Assembly: GCA_900314345.1 (NCBI GenBank)
Contig: OMUX01000256.1
Coordinates: forward strand, 1 to 12,902
From: an uncultured Erysipelotrichaceae bacterium
Lineage (GTDB): Bacteria; Bacillota_I; Bacilli_A; Erysipelotrichales; Erysipelotrichaceae
Direction of reading: 5' to 3'
Length of the DNA stretch: 12,902 nucleotides
How positions within the stretch are numbered: position 1 is the stretch's first letter; each line of letters opens with the position of its first letter. A model generated the notes under the pieces. It saw nothing but the letters and a program-made list of their open reading frames with translations. It was not told the DNA's origin and searched no databases. The position numbers and the translations under genes are program-made. Positions 1 through 7,265 of this stretch are shown here, piece by piece.

Positions 1-90
1 ATGAGAGTCCGCAACCTCGGAAAGAAGTCTTTAAAAGAGGTTAAGGACAAGCTCAACGAACTCGATCTGGGCTTCAAGTCCTTCGAGTAA
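1..90 (+). CDS. rpoA: DNA-directed RNA polymerase subunit alpha, C-terminal end (5' truncated by the window)
   Basis: This is the final 29 codons of rpoA, in frame from base 1 and ending in TAA at 88-90. The visible peptide begins MRVRNLGKKSLKEV and ends in a short acidic/aromatic tail. It matches the last helix region of the alpha C-terminal domain (alphaCTD), which contacts UP-element DNA and activators. The internal ATG at base 1 is not the gene start; the rest of the gene lies upstream of the window. The identity rests on the conserved RNLGKKSLxE motif of alphaCTD and on rplQ lying 18 bases downstream, the usual bacterial order at the end of the ribosomal-protein/rpoA operon. Confidence 0.93.
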   Translation: MRVRNLGKKSLKEVKDKLNELDLGFKSFE

Positions 91-108
91 TCAAGAGGAG
101 AAACAGAT

Positions 109-471
109 ATGTGGAATCGTAAATTCGGAAGAAACGCAGACCACCGCAAGGCTATGCTGCGCAACCTTGCTACTTCCGTCATCATGTACGGCAAGGTTGA
201 GACAACATATACCAAGGCTATGGATATGCGCACAGTTGTTGACGAGCTGATCACGCTCGGCAAGAAGGGCGATCTGGCAGCCCGCAGACAGGCAGCTTCC
301 TTCATCCGTGATGTATATGCAGATGAAGCAACAAGGCAGACTGTTCTGAACAAGCTGTTCAACGAAGTGGCTCCGAAGTACAAGGATCGCAATGGCGGAT
401 ATACACGTGTCGTCAAGACAGGTGTTCGCCGCGGCGATGCTGCACCGATGGCAACCATCGAGCTGCTCTGA
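109..471 (+). CDS. rplQ: 50S ribosomal protein L17
   Basis: This is a 120-residue protein of normal L17 length. L17 sits on the large ribosomal subunit near the peptide exit tunnel. The N-terminus contains the characteristic NRKFGRNADHRKAMLRNLATS stretch (about residues 3-22), and the C-terminus ends in a basic, glycine-rich strand with RRGDAAPMATIEL, as in other bacterial L17 proteins. The start is ATG at 109, preceded by a strong GAGGAG site at 95-100 with 8 bases of spacing. The gene follows rpoA by 18 bases and is co-transcribed with it. A terminator lies just after its stop, so rplQ is the last gene of the ribosomal operon here. Confidence 0.97.
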   Translation: MWNRKFGRNADHRKAMLRNLATSVIMYGKVETTYTKAMDMRTVVDELITLGKKGDLAARRQAASFIRDVYADEATRQTVLNKLFNEVAPKYKDRNGGYTRVVKTGVRRGDAAPMATIELL

Positions 472-483
472 AAAACAATGTGA

Positions 484-510
484 AGGGGCCTGGCAACGGG
501 CTCCTTTTTT
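484..510 (+). terminator. Intrinsic terminator after rplQ
   Basis: Seven bases, AGGGGCC at 484-490, pair with GGCTCCT at 499-505 (one G-U pair) around an 8-base loop. A run of six T follows at 505-510. The hairpin starts 13 bases after the rplQ stop and ends 26 bases before the next start codon. It therefore sits in the right place to end ribosomal operon transcription, although some read-through into the next gene is possible. Confidence 0.8.
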
Positions 511-535
511 CAAGTTCAGGGAAAGGAGGATACCA

Positions 536-2236
536 GTGAAGAACAGGAAAAAACTGCTGGTTCATTTCATCATCTGTCTGATAGCAGCATTGCTTGTATG
601 CATGCCATTGGCAAACGGCAGTATCGCCATGGGCAGCGATACCTCCTTTCATATTGACCGGATTGAGGCATTGTATCAGGCCATGGAAGCCGGGCAGCTT
701 TATCCGAAGATTTTCTGGAATCAGAACTTCGGCTGGGGATATGGCTCTCCATTGTTCTATTCTGATTTCTTCCTGATCATCCCGGCATGGTTCCGCCATC
801 TTGGCATGGGCATCCTTCCGTCATACAGATTATTTCTGTTCCTGCTGTTTTTCTGCATGGCCTGCACCATGTGTCATCTGGCCAGCGATGTGATTCACAA
901 GGATTATCTTTCCACTGCTTCTGCAGTGCTGATCTATGTCTTTTCTTCTTATCTTTTTTCCACAATCTATAACCGTGGCGCGATCGGAGAGGCACAGGCT
1001 GCCGTGTTTGTGCCGCTGGTACTGCATGCCATGTGGGGAATATTCTGGAAAAACTGTACCAAGGCAGATGCCGCTGAGCTGATGCTTGGCTTCAGCGGTC
1101 TGCTTCTGTGCCATAACATCACATTCTTCCTGACGGAAATGTGGTTTGTCATCTACTACATCGTGCACTGGAAGATGATCCTGAAAAGAAAGAAACGGCT
1201 GTATGCCATTCTTTTTGCGGAAGCCGGAGCATTCCTTCTGACGGCATGGTTTTCCCTCCCGATGCTGGAACAGCTTGACAGCGGAAAGTACCGTATCAGT
1301 ACCTATTTCAATGATCCGGAAGCACTTGGTGAATCCGGTGTGGATCTTAAAGGCGTATTTGATTTCTTTCAGTACAACCATGATCTTGTCGGCGGGGCAA
1401 ACGGCCTGGGAGAAACAGTTCTTCCATTGCTGTATTTCACGCTGCCGAAGAACAGGCGCTCAGGCTTCATCAGGGATATGACGATATCCGGCTATATCCT
1501 TCTCTGGATGACAACGCGGTATTTTCCGTGGAAGCTGTTTCCGTTCATGAGCTTCCTGCAGTTTCCGCATCGTTTGTTCATTGTGAACTCCTCCATGCTT
1601 GCCGCAGCTGCCGGCTATGTCTTTGCATATCTTCCGGTCAGGAAGCAGGTTCACCAGGAAGCGAAGCTGAGCATTGCCGGTGTATTGCTTGTGACGATGT
1701 TCCTGCAGATCAATTCCCAGTACAACTATGGCGGTGTATATACGGATGATACGGAAGAATCCGTATTTCATGACGCTACTGTGTATTTTCCTACTGTGGA
1801 CAACTGGTACAATGTGGCTGAGATCTCTTCACCGGACTATCTGCCTGCGGATACAGCAGTGGTTTACAACAGCCCTCGGATCATCGTTCACGGAATCATG
1901 AAGGACAGCGTGTTTGATGAAGACAGCAGTTCCATGTCATGGCATTACGATGGCGGCGGGGAGTATCTGTTCCCCAAGACCTGGTACAAAGGCATGAAGG
2001 TGAATGTTCTGGATCAGGGTAATATCATCGCAGCAGCTGATACTGCCATGGACCCGACAACAGGCGGATGTCTGTTCAGCCTGCCGGATGGTCTTCCGGA
2101 AACGGCATCCATTGTTCTGTACTATGAAGGCACCGGACTGCAGAAGCTGAGCAGGATGGCATCCATAGCCAGTGCAGTGACAATGACATGTATGGCTTTT
2201 ATGATGTATCTGCAGAAGAGGATAAAGAGAAGATGA
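536..2236 (+). CDS. Polytopic membrane protein, GT-C / PTPS-related (YfhO-like) family
   Basis: This is a predicted integral membrane protein of 566 residues. The start is GTG at 536, with AAAGGAGG at 522-529 and 6 bases of spacing. The same frame stays open upstream into rplQ, but that stretch has no membrane character. The N-terminus is a short basic tail and a hydrophobic segment (about 8-26). An extracytoplasmic loop follows with GSDTSFHIDRI (about 33-43) and GYGSPLFYSD (about 68-77), the hallmark of the membrane proteins labelled '6-pyruvoyl-tetrahydropterin synthase related' (PF10131-type), which resemble GT-C glycosyltransferases. Other expected features are YNRGAIGEAQ near 145-154 and many further helices. 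The region after about residue 415 is mostly soluble and probably outward-facing, and a last helix and basic tail close the chain. By analogy with GT-C enzymes it may transfer a sugar from a lipid carrier to an envelope polymer; donor and acceptor are unknown. It overlaps the lipoprotein gene by 4 bases. Confidence 0.75.
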   Translation: MKNRKKLLVHFIICLIAALLVCMPLANGSIAMGSDTSFHIDRIEALYQAMEAGQLYPKIFWNQNFGWGYGSPLFYSDFFLIIPAWFRHLGMGILPSYRLFLFLLFFCMACTMCHLASDVIHKDYLSTASAVLIYVFSSYLFSTIYNRGAIGEAQAAVFVPLVLHAMWGIFWKNCTKADAAELMLGFSGLLLCHNITFFLTEMWFVIYYIVHWKMILKRKKRLYAILFAEAGAFLLTAWFSLPMLEQLDSGKYRISTYFNDPEALGESGVDLKGVFDFFQYNHDLVGGANGLGETVLPLLYFTLPKNRRSGFIRDMTISGYILLWMTTRYFPWKLFPFMSFLQFPHRLFIVNSSMLAAAAGYVFAYLPVRKQVHQEAKLSIAGVLLVTMFLQINSQYNYGGVYTDDTEESVFHDATVYFPTVDNWYNVAEISSPDYLPADTAVVYNSPRIIVHGIMKDSVFDEDSSSMSWHYDGGGEYLFPKTWYKGMKVNVLDQGNIIAAADTAMDPTTGGCLFSLPDGLPETASIVLYYEGTGLQKLSRMASIASAVTMTCMAFMMYLQKRIKRR

Positions 2237-3438
2237 AGAAAAGAATCACATCCATATTCCTTGCAGTGATGCTGTGCGGGTGCACGCAGGCATCTTCTGC
2301 GTCAGGGTCTTCTGCCAAAGCTTCAGAAGCGCCGGCAGAACATACAGCAGAAGCGTCTTCCTCTGCATCCTTTGATATTTATGAAACAGCCATGCAGGGA
2401 ATTTCGGTTCCGGATAACTACACTGCAGGCATACAGAGATCCTATACCATGACATTTGGCAATGATGAAGGACAGGGTGTCTATCAGATGGACGGCGTGA
2501 TTGCCATACAGGATGATTCTCATGCGCGTATCTCACAGAACATCTGGTCAGACGGCATGCAGTCGGTGATTGACGGTTACTATGAAGAAGGCAGGCTGTA
2601 TAACACCTACAACAATGTTTCATATTATGAAGACATGGACTTCAGCAGTCTGAAGGAAACAATGCTTGTACCGCTGGATCCTGCTGTAATCAAGGAAGGA
2701 CAGGTTTCTTCTTTTACACAATCGGAAGAATGCTGTGCTGAGATCTTCACCATGGAGCTGAACAGCACCGGCGCAAAGGAACTTCTCGACCAGCGCTATG
2801 ACATCTACGGGTTCAAGGACTATGAAAACTATCAGGTGGAATCCGGAACAATTACGCAGAAGCTGCAGGATGGATATCTCATACAGGAGATATCGGAGTT
2901 CCATGCATCATTGACAAGCAACGGAATCCCTGTTCAGGTGGAGTGCTCGACAAGTGCAGGATATACCGATATCGGAATGACTGCGGTGGAGACAACTGCA
3001 GAGCAGGAAGAGGCATTTGCGGCATACGTGAACTACAAGGATATTGATACCTCAAGGATCTCTGATGCGGACATTGAAGCCGATACACCTGGCAGCGATG
3101 CGGAAGAGACATTCCGCAAGCGTCTTCTTTCAAGACTCAGCTATACACAGGAGTCTGAAGATGTGTACAAAAGCGAGTTCAACACAAACGAAAGCTATAC
3201 GGTGGATTTTGCCAATCACCAGTTCATCTATACGAATTATTCCAGCTCCTATGTTTATAACTGGAAGGGTGACAACGGTGGTTTCGGGAATACATGCAGC
3301 TATGATTTCGGCAATGGAACATATACCGATGACTGTGATGCATCCGTTATTGACATGATACAGAAAGTAAAGGATTATTTCGTCATGGAACTGTACTACT
3401 GCGGATTGTCGCTGGATGATCTGCAGGGCAGAGAGTGA
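2233..3438 (+). CDS. Uncharacterised lipoprotein
   Basis: This is a 401-residue protein of unknown function. The start is ATG at 2233, overlapping the stop of the preceding gene as ATGA, so translation is probably coupled. An open frame from 2188 has no better start. Residues 1-17 form a lipoprotein signal peptide: basic MKKR, a hydrophobic core and the lipobox LCGC, with Cys17 as the predicted lipid-attachment site. A Ser/Ala/Glu-rich linker (about 19-45) follows, typical of a spacer lifting a domain off the membrane. The remainder is acidic, rich in Tyr, Asp, Ser and Thr, with alternating short polar and hydrophobic stretches suggesting beta structure, and has no transmembrane helix. I recognise no catalytic motif. 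Its coupling to the membrane protein suggests a shared job at the cell surface; this is inference. Confidence 0.7.
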   Translation: MKKRITSIFLAVMLCGCTQASSASGSSAKASEAPAEHTAEASSSASFDIYETAMQGISVPDNYTAGIQRSYTMTFGNDEGQGVYQMDGVIAIQDDSHARISQNIWSDGMQSVIDGYYEEGRLYNTYNNVSYYEDMDFSSLKETMLVPLDPAVIKEGQVSSFTQSEECCAEIFTMELNSTGAKELLDQRYDIYGFKDYENYQVESGTITQKLQDGYLIQEISEFHASLTSNGIPVQVECSTSAGYTDIGMTAVETTAEQEEAFAAYVNYKDIDTSRISDADIEADTPGSDAEETFRKRLLSRLSYTQESEDVYKSEFNTNESYTVDFANHQFIYTNYSSSYVYNWKGDNGGFGNTCSYDFGNGTYTDDCDASVIDMIQKVKDYFVMELYYCGLSLDDLQGRE

Positions 3439-3452
3439 AAAGGAGACTGGTT

Positions 3453-3722
3453 ATGAAGGCAGTGATTTCAGTTGTAGGCAAAGACAGACCGGGCATTCTT
3501 GCGTTTGTTGCCAATCAGTGTGCAGACCGTGGCATCAACATTGAGGATGTGACGCAGAAGATCCTGCAGGACATGTTCACCATGGTCATGATCGTATCCA
3601 TTCCCGGGGACCTGGATGGCTTCCATCAGATTGCAAGGGAGATGGAGGATGCAGGAGACAAGCAGAATCTGAAGATCCATGTCATGCATGAAGATGTCTT
3701 CAATGCCATGCATACCATCTGA
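3453..3722 (+). CDS. ACT domain protein, UPF0237 family
   Basis: This is an 89-residue, single-domain ACT protein, the normal length of the UPF0237 family. ACT domains bind small ligands, often amino acids, and form dimers; this family is thought to be regulatory, but its ligand is not established. The sequence begins [20 protein letters not shown], the ACT strand-loop-helix with the GKDRPG loop, followed by GINIEDVTQ and a hydrophobic strand [10 protein letters not shown]. The start is ATG at 3453, which has AAAAGGAG (3437-3444 region) 8 bases upstream. A GTG at 3435 in the same frame adds six residues but would lie inside the previous gene's end and has no good site. It lies 14 bases after the lipoprotein gene and 8 bases before the UPF0210 gene, a pairing seen in many Firmicutes, including streptococci. 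Confidence 0.9.
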   Translation: MKAVISVVGKDRPGILAFVANQCADRGINIEDVTQKILQDMFTMVMIVSIPGDLDGFHQIAREMEDAGDKQNLKIHVMHEDVFNAMHTI

Positions 3723-3730
3723 GGCTGATC

Positions 3731-5092
3731 ATGAGAAAAAGTTCAGATAAGATTCTTGAGACAGTCCGCATGATTGATGAGGAATGCCTGGATATCCGTA
3801 CGGTTACCATGGGTATTTCCCTGATGGACTGCGCAGATTCTGATATCGACCGTTCCTGTGAAAAGATCTATGCCAAGATCACTACAAAGGCAAAGGACCT
3901 GGTGAAGACGGCAGAAGATCTGTCCATGGAATACGGCATTCCCATTGTCAACAAGCGCATCACCGTGACACCGATATCCTTGCTGCAGAGTGCAAGCGGC
4001 GGGGATCCTGTCAAGTATGCCAAGACGCTGGATCGTGCTGCCAAGGCGCTCGGCGTCAACTTCATCGGCGGTTATTCCGCACTGGTACAGAAAGGCATGA
4101 CCAAGGGCGATGAAGAACTGATCCGTTCCATTCCGCAGGCATTGACGGAAACGGACGTTGTCTGTTCCAGTGTCAATATCGGTTCCACCAAAGCCGGCAT
4201 CAATATGGATGCAGTCAAGCTTATGGGACAGGTCGTGAGAGAGTGTGCAGAGATGACGAAGGACAGGAACTGTGAAGCAGCTTCCAAGCTTGTGGTCTTC
4301 TGCAATGCTGTGGAGGATAATCCGTTCATGGCAGGCGGATTCCACGGCATCTCCGAACCTGACACTGTGATCAATGTCGGTGTTTCAGGACCTGGCGTTG
4401 TGCGCATGGCTGTCAAGGAAGCAGGCAAGGATGCCACAATGGATGAAATTGCCGAAGTGATCAAGAAGACTGCTTTCAAGATCACAAGAATGGGCCAGCT
4501 GGTCGGCACGGAAGCTGCCAGAAGACTCAAGGTACCTTTCGGAATCGTTGACCTTTCCCTTGCTCCGACACCGGCAGTCGGTGATTCTGTAGCACATATC
4601 CTGGAAGAGATCGGACTGGAACAGTGCGGCGGACCCGGAACGACAGCCTGTCTTGCAATGCTGAATGATGCGGTCAAGAAGGGCGGCATCATGGCATCCT
4701 CTTCTGTCGGCGGCTTATCCGGTGCTTTCATTCCCGTATCTGAAGATGCCGGAATGATCGATGCGGCTAAATCCGGTGCTCTGTCCATTGAGAAGCTTGA
4801 GGCAATGACAGCTGTATGCTCGGTAGGTCTGGATATGATCATCATTCCAGGAGATACAACAGCTGAAACAATCTCAGCCATTATTGCAGATGAAGCAGCC
4901 ATCGGTATGATCAACACCAAGACAACGGCATGCCGTCTGATCCCTGCCATTGGCAAGAAGGAAGGGGAAGAGCTCAACTTCGGCGGATTGATGGGATATG
5001 GTCCCATCATGCCGGTCAGAAGACAGAGTCCCAAGGTCATGATTGACCGCGGCGGAAGGATTCCGTCTCCGATCAACAGTCTGAAGAATTGA
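3731..5092 (+). CDS. UPF0210 / DUF711 family protein
   Basis: This is a 453-residue soluble protein of the UPF0210 (PFL) family, at the family's usual length. No reaction has been firmly assigned; a streptococcal member has a solved structure. The chain is glycine-rich and well conserved in style. Visible stretches include [11 protein letters not shown] (about 20-30), [13 protein letters not shown] (about 74-86), [18 protein letters not shown] (near 150-167), and a C-terminal region with [13 protein letters not shown] and [14 protein letters not shown]. There is no signal peptide or transmembrane helix, so it is cytoplasmic. The start ATG is 8 bases after the UPF0237 stop. GAGG at 3721-3724 overlaps that stop and acts as its ribosome site, so the two genes are likely translationally coupled and may act together. 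A strong terminator follows. Confidence 0.92.
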   Translation: MRKSSDKILETVRMIDEECLDIRTVTMGISLMDCADSDIDRSCEKIYAKITTKAKDLVKTAEDLSMEYGIPIVNKRITVTPISLLQSASGGDPVKYAKTLDRAAKALGVNFIGGYSALVQKGMTKGDEELIRSIPQALTETDVVCSSVNIGSTKAGINMDAVKLMGQVVRECAEMTKDRNCEAASKLVVFCNAVEDNPFMAGGFHGISEPDTVINVGVSGPGVVRMAVKEAGKDATMDEIAEVIKKTAFKITRMGQLVGTEAARRLKVPFGIVDLSLAPTPAVGDSVAHILEEIGLEQCGGPGTTACLAMLNDAVKKGGIMASSSVGGLSGAFIPVSEDAGMIDAAKSGALSIEKLEAMTAVCSVGLDMIIIPGDTTAETISAIIADEAAIGMINTKTTACRLIPAIGKKEGEELNFGGLMGYGPIMPVRRQSPKVMIDRGGRIPSPINSLKN

Positions 5093-5101
5093 AGGACTAT
5101 G

Positions 5102-5134
5102 AAGCAGAAAGCTGAAACAGGTTTTCTGCTTTTT
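5102..5134 (+). terminator. Intrinsic terminator after the UPF0210 gene
   Basis: A perfect 9-bp stem is formed by AAGCAGAAA at 5102-5110 and TTTCTGCTT at 5123-5131. A second small CTG/CAG stem (5112-5114 with 5118-5120) lies inside the loop, and T residues run over 5130-5134. It starts 9 bases after the stop. Read on the other strand the hairpin has no T run, so it is a poor terminator for the converging gene that ends at 5157. Confidence 0.85.
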
Positions 5135-5156
5135 ATGATACTGGGAATCATCTTCA

Positions 5157-6122
5157 TCAGATGACATAGCAAGGTGCTGTGACCAGCAGGGATGCATATT
5201 CTTTCTGAATAGTTCCCATGATCTTTACATAGACATAGCCTTTCGCAAGGTTCAGATTCATCTGGATGGTCTTGTCATACTGTTCAAAAGGAATGGCGAT
5301 CACCTGCTGATTATAGTGGATTTCAATCATGTCAGGATGCAGCTCGTATGCATTCCAGACATCCTGTCTGTTTCCCTTGTGTAAGGAGAGAGACAGAAGA
5401 GATCTGCCGGCTGGTACAGAGTCGCCGATGGAAAAGGTATTGCCGTTCTGCTGAATGGAAAGATCGATCAGAGGCCCCATGGTAATAAAGCTTCTTCCAC
5501 TGGCTGCTGCATCGTGGAATGCATCGGAAAGAGGAAGCGATTCGTCGAGATAGAAGTAATTGATGCCATATGGGGTATCCGGTGAAAAGGCATCATGCCA
5601 GTCGGAAGAAGAAACAGGGATGAGGTGGCAGCCTTGATTCAGAAGAGAAATCCAGAGTTCCTCTGCTTTCTTGTTCCATAAGGAACGGTAAGGATGATCT
5701 TCATGCCATATTTCAATTCCATCAAGAAGACCCGGACTGTTCAGATGAAAATCCCAGTGGCAGCCGGTGCAGAATGGTTCTCCCGGATCACATGGATGTG
5801 CCGCAAATACAATACCTTTTGCACCATGAACAGACTGGATATGAGAATCCAGATTCACTGGAGTTAAGTCACGGAATTCTATGAAATCCTGTGCTGCCAG
5901 TACAATGACATGACCGTAATAGGTGGTCCATTCCATGCCACGCAGGACCATTGGGTTTCGCTGTGCAGAGGAAACTTCATCCAATGCAGAATCAGTATTG
6001 TGATCCGTGATGCTTATCACATCCAGCTTCTGTCTTTCTCCAAGGTCCAGAAGCTGCTGTACGGAAAGTTTTCCGTCAGAGTGGAATGTATGGGCATGGG
6101 TTTCAATGCTGTACCATCTCAT
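5157..6122 (-). CDS. PHP-domain metallohydrolase, CehA/McbA-type
   Basis: This is a 321-residue predicted metal-dependent hydrolase of the PHP superfamily, whose members cleave phosphate esters or related bonds using two or three metal ions. Candidate metal ligands are visible in order: HAHTFHSDG (His9, His11, Asp16), ITDHN (Asp40, His41), Glu64 in the GMEWT motif, His71, AHP (His109), and SSSDWH near 171-176 (Asp174, His176). The set is complete enough to expect an active enzyme. There is no signal peptide. The start is ATG at 6122, with an ideal GGAGG on the minus strand (6134-6130) 7 bases upstream, and it overlaps the stop of the upstream gene as ATGA. The PHP domain begins almost at residue 1; related CehA-type proteins carry an extra N-terminal beta domain, here supplied by the neighbouring gene. 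The substrate is not predictable. Confidence 0.88.
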   Translation of the reverse strand: MRWYSIETHAHTFHSDGKLSVQQLLDLGERQKLDVISITDHNTDSALDEVSSAQRNPMVLRGMEWTTYYGHVIVLAAQDFIEFRDLTPVNLDSHIQSVHGAKGIVFAAHPCDPGEPFCTGCHWDFHLNSPGLLDGIEIWHEDHPYRSLWNKKAEELWISLLNQGCHLIPVSSSDWHDAFSPDTPYGINYFYLDESLPLSDAFHDAAASGRSFITMGPLIDLSIQQNGNTFSIGDSVPAGRSLLSLSLHKGNRQDVWNAYELHPDMIEIHYNQQVIAIPFEQYDKTIQMNLNLAKGYVYVKIMGTIQKEYASLLVTAPCYVI

Positions 6123-6571
6123 AGGATTCCCTCCACATCAAGATCATAGGTGACTTCCCTGCTGGCAATGTAGTTTGCATGCAGGAAGACATCGATGTTT
6201 CCGGCATGAATGCAGGACCGGTGGAAACCTGGTGATGCTTTGTCCTCTGAGATGATGAGATCCATGTCCGGATCATGACGATGGGCAAAGCCAAGAAAAG
6301 CATCGTTGTTGTTGAGGGAAAGCGTGATGAGATTGGCTATCTGATCACACTTCGGAATGGATGAAAGATTTCCCTCAGAAAGATAGTATCCCCAATGCTG
6401 AATGCCTTCCATTGTCAGATGCTGTATTTCCTTCTGGTCCATGAGATACTTGGGAGAATAATGGATATGGATGAGAAGCGAATGAAGATCCTGCGGAATA
6501 TCGATACGGAAGGATAATGTGGTCTTGTTCATGGGTGGCTGGAACGTGATGGTTTTATGAAGAAGATTCAT
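6119..6571 (-). CDS. Small protein resembling the N-terminal beta domain of CehA-type PHP hydrolases
   Basis: This is a 150-residue protein with no signal peptide or transmembrane helix. The pattern suggests beta strands: LSFRIDIPQDLHSLLIHIHY near residues 19-38, then DMDLIISEDKASPGF, then a final IDVFLHANYI...VTYDLDVEG. As I remember them, full-length CehA/McbA-type proteins carry a comparable N-terminal module with a conserved 'IS...A(T/S)PG(Y/F)' turn and a closing 'I.LG.Y.I...V.Y.L.V' strand pair, and this fits. The start chosen is the ATG at 6571, preceded by AAAGGGA (minus strand, about 6583-6577) at about 5 bases. An ATG 21 bases upstream (6592) has no ribosome site. The stop overlaps the PHP gene start by ATGA, so both are made together and probably form one complex. 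Function alone is unknown. Confidence 0.7.
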   Translation of the reverse strand: MNLLHKTITFQPPMNKTTLSFRIDIPQDLHSLLIHIHYSPKYLMDQKEIQHLTMEGIQHWGYYLSEGNLSSIPKCDQIANLITLSLNNNDAFLGFAHRHDPDMDLIISEDKASPGFHRSCIHAGNIDVFLHANYIASREVTYDLDVEGIL

Positions 6572-6611
6572 GGCATTCCCTTTCTTGATCATATTTTGAC
6601 ATGATACAGCA

Positions 6612-6638
6612 CTGAAATTTACACAGATCTTCTATAAT
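6612..6638 (+). promoter_or_regulatory. Candidate sigma-A promoter for the YczE-like gene
   Basis: A perfect TATAAT at 6633-6638 lies 21 bases before the start codon at 6660, leaving a short leader that holds the GGGAG ribosome site (about 6648-6652). The best -35-like element is CTGAAA at 6612-6617, with a short 15-base spacer. A perfect TTGACA at 6596-6601 is 31 bases from the TATAAT, too far to pair with it. The position in an 88-base divergent gap supports a promoter; the exact -35 is uncertain. Confidence 0.4.
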
Positions 6639-6659
6639 CCAGACTGCGGGAGAAAAGAT

Positions 6660-7265
6660 ATGCTCAGGAGACGTATTGTCATGACACTGATCGGTGTCAC
6701 TATCTGCGGGTTCAGCGTCGGAATGTTCAACTTCTCACAGTTCGGGATGGATCCTTTCCAGACATTCGCTCATGGCATTTGGAAACATACATCCTTCAGC
6801 TATGGGTTTGTATATATGGTCATCAACGGAATCATGTGTGTCCTGGACTGGTTTCTTGACAAAACGAAGATCGGCATCGGTACTTTCATCAACCTGTTCC
6901 TGCTTGGCTATGTGGTGGATTTCTCAACAGCCCTGTGGACAGGACTGATTCCGGATCCTTCCACAGTGGTGGGATTCCTGTTCCTACTTGCAGGGATTGT
7001 CATCATGTGCCTTGGATCAGCACTGTACTATACAGGAAACCTCGGTGTATCAACCTATGATGCCATACCATTATGCATAACAGAGCGGAAGGATACAGAC
7101 TTCAGGAAAGTAAGGATATCGTGCGATCTGATCTGCACCTTGACCGGCTTTCTGCTTGGCCAGATGCCGGGAATCGGGACGATCATCACTGCTTTCTTCA
7201 TGGGTCCTCTGATATCCTTTTTCAACAGGACAGTGGCAGAGCCATTGCTCAATGGAAGGAAGTGA
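6660..7265 (+). CDS. YczE/YyaS/YitT-like integral membrane protein
   Basis: This is a 201-residue membrane protein with about five hydrophobic segments. The first segment (about 7-24) leads into the diagnostic loop FGMDPFQTFAHGI (about 29-41). A second helix spans about 49-65, a third about 74-95, a fourth about 101-122 ending at the GNLGVSTYDAIP loop (about 127-138), and a final one about 155-187. The repeated 'GxxPxxT / G.S.yDA' loops match the YczE branch of the YitT-like family. Family members are widespread in Firmicutes; the transported or sensed substrate is not established. The start ATG at 6660 has GGGAG 7 bases upstream and its own TATAAT. Its stop codon directly abuts that of the convergent phosphodiesterase gene. 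It is divergent from the CehA-type pair across an 88-base gap. Confidence 0.8.
   Translation: MLRRRIVMTLIGVTICGFSVGMFNFSQFGMDPFQTFAHGIWKHTSFSYGFVYMVINGIMCVLDWFLDKTKIGIGTFINLFLLGYVVDFSTALWTGLIPDPSTVVGFLFLLAGIVIMCLGSALYYTGNLGVSTYDAIPLCITERKDTDFRKVRISCDLICTLTGFLLGQMPGIGTIITAFFMGPLISFFNRTVAEPLLNGRK

Noticed and set aside
392..535. Upstream extension of the membrane-protein gene into rplQ
   Set aside because: It would overlap rplQ and its terminator, lacks membrane character, and the GTG at 536 has an excellent AAAGGAGG site.
830..1381. Minus-strand open frame of 183 codons opposite the membrane-protein gene
   Set aside because: It is a shadow frame with no recognisable domain and no ribosome site, and the plus-strand gene explains the region.
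4072..5172. Long minus-strand open frame (366 codons) opposite the UPF0210 gene
   Set aside because: It lies wholly antisense to a well-supported conserved gene, has low-complexity Ser/Pro/Ile composition typical of a shadow frame, and runs through the terminator at 5102-5134.
6596..6601. Perfect TTGACA on the plus strand as a -35 element
   Set aside because: No acceptable -10 lies 16-18 bases downstream; the TATAAT at 6633 is 31 bases away.
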